From the IMG/VR virus record IMGVR_UViG_3300045119_000046, positions 1-40,704 of that record: DNA of 40,704 nt; one strand, given 5' to 3'. The translations under genes were made by a program, and so were the position numbers. Source of the DNA: a virus. Numbering within the stretch: the first letter of the stretch is position 1; each line of letters begins with the position of its first letter. The notes beneath the pieces are model-generated. The model ran no database searches. It was not told the origin of the DNA and worked only from the letters and a program-made list of their open reading frames with translations. Below, piece after piece: positions 38,412-40,704 of the stretch.

Positions 38412-39127
38412 GGCGGCCCCGGCACATAGATGGTCTGGCTCGGGATAGCCAGGCGCGCATTATTGGATATCGGAGTTCTTCCGACGATGATTGGCGATGG
38501 ACTATCGCGCCCCATCACATTGGTCAGGGCATCACCGTAGTTGGAAAGATCTTCGGAGTATGGCGATCCTTTTTGCGCCTTCCATTGCCAGATCATGCCT
38601 AATTTCAAGGTGCGTTCGTCAAGCGCAAACGTGTCTCCATCCGCCATGAATGCATCGCCGCGGCCGCCAGACGTCAGGTTGATGCAGTTCTTGTCGAGAT
38701 ACAGAAACGTGGCTGTCACGGCATTGCCCATGATGGGCCAGATCAGCATCTTGCCTCCCATCATGGTCCACTCGCCGTAGGCCTCCGAGTAATTCATGGC
38801 GCGGCGATGCAGCCACTCGTCGGCGTCCGGAACGAACCGCATCGGCACCAGCTGCGACGTCGATCGCCACACGTTGGCTGTCAGCAACATCCTCTTGTAA
38901 TTGGATGGCAAGGCAAAACGATCGGCTACGCCGTCGCCTGTGAATGTCGCGATGGTCTTGAACATAGTCCAGTCGCGGGTGTCGTAGGCGATGCGCTGCG
39001 CCATCTCGTCGGCGAGTGTGAGCATCTCCTGCATGGTGCGGTTGCCGGAGATGCTGGAAAACACCGATTGCGGGACCAGAACGCCCACCGTCGCGCAGAC
39101 ATCCTTCACCACCGACAACAGCGTCAT
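38408..39127 (-). CDS. Head-tail adaptor (gp4/gp11-like)
   Basis: A 239-residue protein: MTLLSVVKDVCATVGVLVPQ, then a helical part QEMLTLADEMAQRIAYDTRD, then beta-rich TMFKTIATFTGDGVADRFAL, PSNYKRMLLTANVWR, YGEWTMMGGKMLIWPIMGNA. This helix-then-beta order is like podovirus adaptors that bind the portal and hold the tail hub. It begins one base after the 235-residue gene and overlaps the hub gene by four bases. By memory it matches DUF6682-like phage proteins. Call from pattern and position. Confidence 0.7.
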   Translation of the reverse strand: MTLLSVVKDVCATVGVLVPQSVFSSISGNRTMQEMLTLADEMAQRIAYDTRDWTMFKTIATFTGDGVADRFALPSNYKRMLLTANVWRSTSQLVPMRFVPDADEWLHRRAMNYSEAYGEWTMMGGKMLIWPIMGNAVTATFLYLDKNCINLTSGGRGDAFMADGDTFALDERTLKLGMIWQWKAQKGSPYSEDLSNYGDALTNVMGRDSPSPIIVGRTPISNNARLAIPSQTIYVPGPP

Positions 39128-39128
39128 G

Positions 39129-39836
39129 TCAGGCCACCTTCTGTGGCCGGCACTCCTGCGCCATTCGCACCAGCGTCTTGCGATTGCAGTTGCCCTGCGG
39201 AGGCATGCCGGTGTGGGTCTTGATGAACTCGCGAAGGCCTTCGAGCGTCATGCCTGCGAACTCGCCCTCCTCGGCCTCGCGTACTTTCTTGTCCTGGAAA
39301 TCCTCCTCGAGCAGCGCGTTGCGCGCCCGTAGCGCCTCCAGCTCGGCCTGCAGCTGCATGGTCGGGGCGTTCAACTTACTCTCAGCAATGTACGCCTCGG
39401 CCAGGTTTTTCATGTCACGGCCGCCAGGGCCGAGGTTCTTCAGCTCGGCACCCTCGACAAAGGCGAGCTGCTCGACCGTGTAGATGCTCTGTGCCCGCAA
39501 CTCGGCCCGGCGCCCCTCGGTCAGGAATGGCGCCTTCTCGAGCGGTGTGCCGGTCTTGGTCTGCGCCGCGTGCTCGAGGAACTGGTGGTACTGGTGCCTG
39601 AACCGCTCGGCGTAGGTCCACATTCGCTGCCGGCCGGTGAATTGATCGGTGACCCAGCCGCAAAATTCCTTGGCCGGAAACACCTTGACGTCCTTGTTGG
39701 CGCCGGAACGGATCTCGACATGCTCGACATCATCGAAAATCGGCCGGCCTTCCTGGCGTGACTTCGCCTCGTTCTCGACTGCGACGTGCTTGAACAGCAC
39801 GACGAGCATCTCGTCCGGGTCGCGGTATACAGGCAT
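39129..39836 (-). CDS. Phage protein downstream of capsid, unknown function
   Basis: A 235-residue protein, MPVYRDPDEMLVVLFKHVAV with FDDVEHVEIRSGANKDVKVF, then FLTEGRRAELRAQSIYTVEQ and LAFVEGAELKNLGPGGRDMK, which resembles a helix-hairpin-helix pattern. A coiled coil follows (AELEALRARNALLEEDFQDK), and a C-terminal GLREFIKTHTGMPPQGNCNR like a SAP-type motif. Similar proteins follow the coat gene in podoviruses, by memory. Head completion is possible. The 108-base gap to capsid (39837-39944) holds only a short hairpin at 39869-39886. Confidence 0.65.
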   Translation of the reverse strand: MPVYRDPDEMLVVLFKHVAVENEAKSRQEGRPIFDDVEHVEIRSGANKDVKVFPAKEFCGWVTDQFTGRQRMWTYAERFRHQYHQFLEHAAQTKTGTPLEKAPFLTEGRRAELRAQSIYTVEQLAFVEGAELKNLGPGGRDMKNLAEAYIAESKLNAPTMQLQAELEALRARNALLEEDFQDKKVREAEEGEFAGMTLEGLREFIKTHTGMPPQGNCNRKTLVRMAQECRPQKVA

Positions 39837-39944
39837 AGTTTTCCCTCACTGTTGAAATGGTCCTGACCGCCTCCGCGGAAGGAGGCTTGAAACCTACACG
39901 TCGGCGGCCAGGTTACTCGGCATCCTGTCTGCTGTTCGGCTAGC

Positions 39945-40704
39945 TCAGGTACCGGGTACGCTGTCGTACAGTCTCCAGTTGAACAATGGGTTGGTCATCG
40001 TCAACTCACCCATCCAACCAATAAATTGCGCAATCGCATCTTTATCAACTGGCATCTGCCCGCCTTCGTCAAACAGCTTATCGAAGTTGCGCGAGGGGTG
40101 ATAACGCATGCGGAGACTGTCGGTGTTGATCCCAAAGGTAGTGTTCGGCGGCATGTTAGATCCAATGCCGCCATCGAGCACGATCTCGGCCCGCTTGCCG
40201 CCACCGATGTATTCGAGCGCCGAGAAGCCGAGCTTGCCGAGAGAAGTCTCGTTGGTCTGCCGCTGTATCAGCACCGTCGCTGCGTCATACGCCGCATAAT
40301 GTTCAGGCGACATGATGAGAAGATCGGCGTAGTCGCGACCGCGCGATTGCTTCGTCATTACGACGTTGAGCATGGTGCGCGCCGTTGTCGAGTTGAACTG
40401 CGTTGAGCCGGCCACGAAACTGTTGGCGTCGAAGGTTGCCGTGCGCCAGATGATCGCCGAGCCGCGATCGATACCGCCATAGATGCCGGTGGTGTTCGCG
40501 ATCGGCACTGCCGTCGCCAATCCGGTGATCTGTTTGTTGCCGTTGGCGGTGCCGTCGGAATAAATGCCGGCGTCCATGGCGTCCTCGAGCGCCTTCTCGG
40601 CCGCCTCGAGATAGGTCTGCATCACATCGAGCAGCTGCGCCTCGCCCTGGTTGTTGAGGATCTCCTGCATCGACAGAATGATCGGGACCACCACTTGCTT
40701 AGGA
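39945..40704 (-). CDS. Major capsid protein, C-terminal part (continues across the window ends)
   Basis: The last 253 codons of the coat protein run in from the right edge, with no start needed: the frame reads PKQVVVPIILSMQEILNNQG upstream of an internal GTG. It includes EAAEKALEDAMDAGIYSDGT, GGIDRGSAIIWRTATFDANS, RDYADLLIMSPEHYAAYDAA and ends LFNWRLYDSVPGT. The SDGT and GGIDR motifs are typical of HK97-fold coat proteins of podoviruses. It joins the N-terminal part at 1-230 through a shared Ala codon. Its downstream neighbours are adaptor and hub. Confidence 0.85.
   Translation of the reverse strand, partial: PKQVVVPIILSMQEILNNQGEAQLLDVMQTYLEAAEKALEDAMDAGIYSDGTANGNKQITGLATAVPIANTTGIYGGIDRGSAIIWRTATFDANSFVAGSTQFNSTTARTMLNVVMTKQSRGRDYADLLIMSPEHYAAYDAATVLIQRQTNETSLGKLGFSALEYIGGGKRAEIVLDGGIGSNMPPNTTFGINTDSLRMRYHPSRNFDKLFDEGGQMPVDKDAIAQFIGWMGELTMTNPLFNWRLYDSVPGT

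Noticed and set aside
39869-39886. Hairpin GCCTCC-N6-GGAGGC between capsid and the next gene
   Set aside because: Short stem and no U-run on either strand, so not called a terminator.
1-40704. Integrase, CRISPR, tRNA, insertion sequence or toxin-antitoxin pair
   Set aside because: Looked for on both strands; no supporting sequence was recognised by eye. Short or divergent tRNA genes cannot be excluded without a scan.

Overview
The window looks like the complete genome of a short-tailed (podovirus-like) phage of an alphaproteobacterium. It is presented as a circular or circularly permuted 40.7-kb sequence, high in G+C by eye. The major capsid gene is cut by the window ends and rejoins exactly in frame across the 40704/1 junction, giving a 329-residue product. 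Evidence for an alphaproteobacterial host, perhaps Rhizobiales/Bradyrhizobium-like: a phage copy of the GcrA cell-cycle regulator, a family restricted to that class, and a secreted protein with a PEP-CTERM-like tail of a type I recall from rhizobia. I see no integrase, excisionase, plasmid partition gene, IS element, CRISPR array or tRNA gene.

Layout. Almost everything is on the minus strand and reads leftwards round the circle. From about 22.5 kb down to 12.1 kb lies the early/replication region. It holds a small Cro-like regulator, a signal-peptide protein, a GcrA homologue, a C5-cytosine methyltransferase, a RuvC-like resolvase, a PD-(D/E)XK nuclease, a possible ssDNA-binding protein, a prim-pol/RepA-type helicase fusion, an iteron-like repeat array, and a run of very small genes including several tiny single-helix membrane peptides. 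From 12.4 kb to 5.3 kb come packaging genes: small terminase candidate, large terminase, a sigma-70 region-4/coiled-coil protein, portal, and a 731-residue protein of unknown function. From 5.2 to 1.5 kb is an accessory block of beta-rich proteins (IPT/TIG-like domains and a 15-fold repeat protein) set between portal and scaffold. Scaffold and capsid follow and wrap to the right end.

From 39.8 kb leftwards are the head-tail adaptor, the tail hub candidate, four low-complexity Gly/Gln/Pro-rich proteins, a GNAT-like protein, three large internal or tail proteins (one with a lytic transglycosylase domain), a tail fibre with an S74 chaperone, and the lysis genes (two-helix holin candidate and an amidase with a double-psi-barrel-like tail).

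A short plus-strand island at 22.6-24.9 kb runs against the rest. It carries small accessory genes, a PEP-CTERM-like secreted protein and a zinc-ribbon protein, and lies between the regulator and the end of the lysis genes, a usual place for phage cargo. An intrinsic terminator pointing leftwards inside this island would stop late minus-strand transcripts before they re-enter the early region. Many neighbouring genes overlap by ATGA or TAATG, indicating translational coupling.

Possible novelty lies in the host-takeover set (GcrA plus a region-4-only sigma-like protein), the exosortase-type cargo protein, the repeat-rich block between portal and scaffold, short helical motifs shared by several virion proteins, and shared cis elements: GGCGAAAGTG iterons, a TTCATCAC leader, and two palindromic operators.
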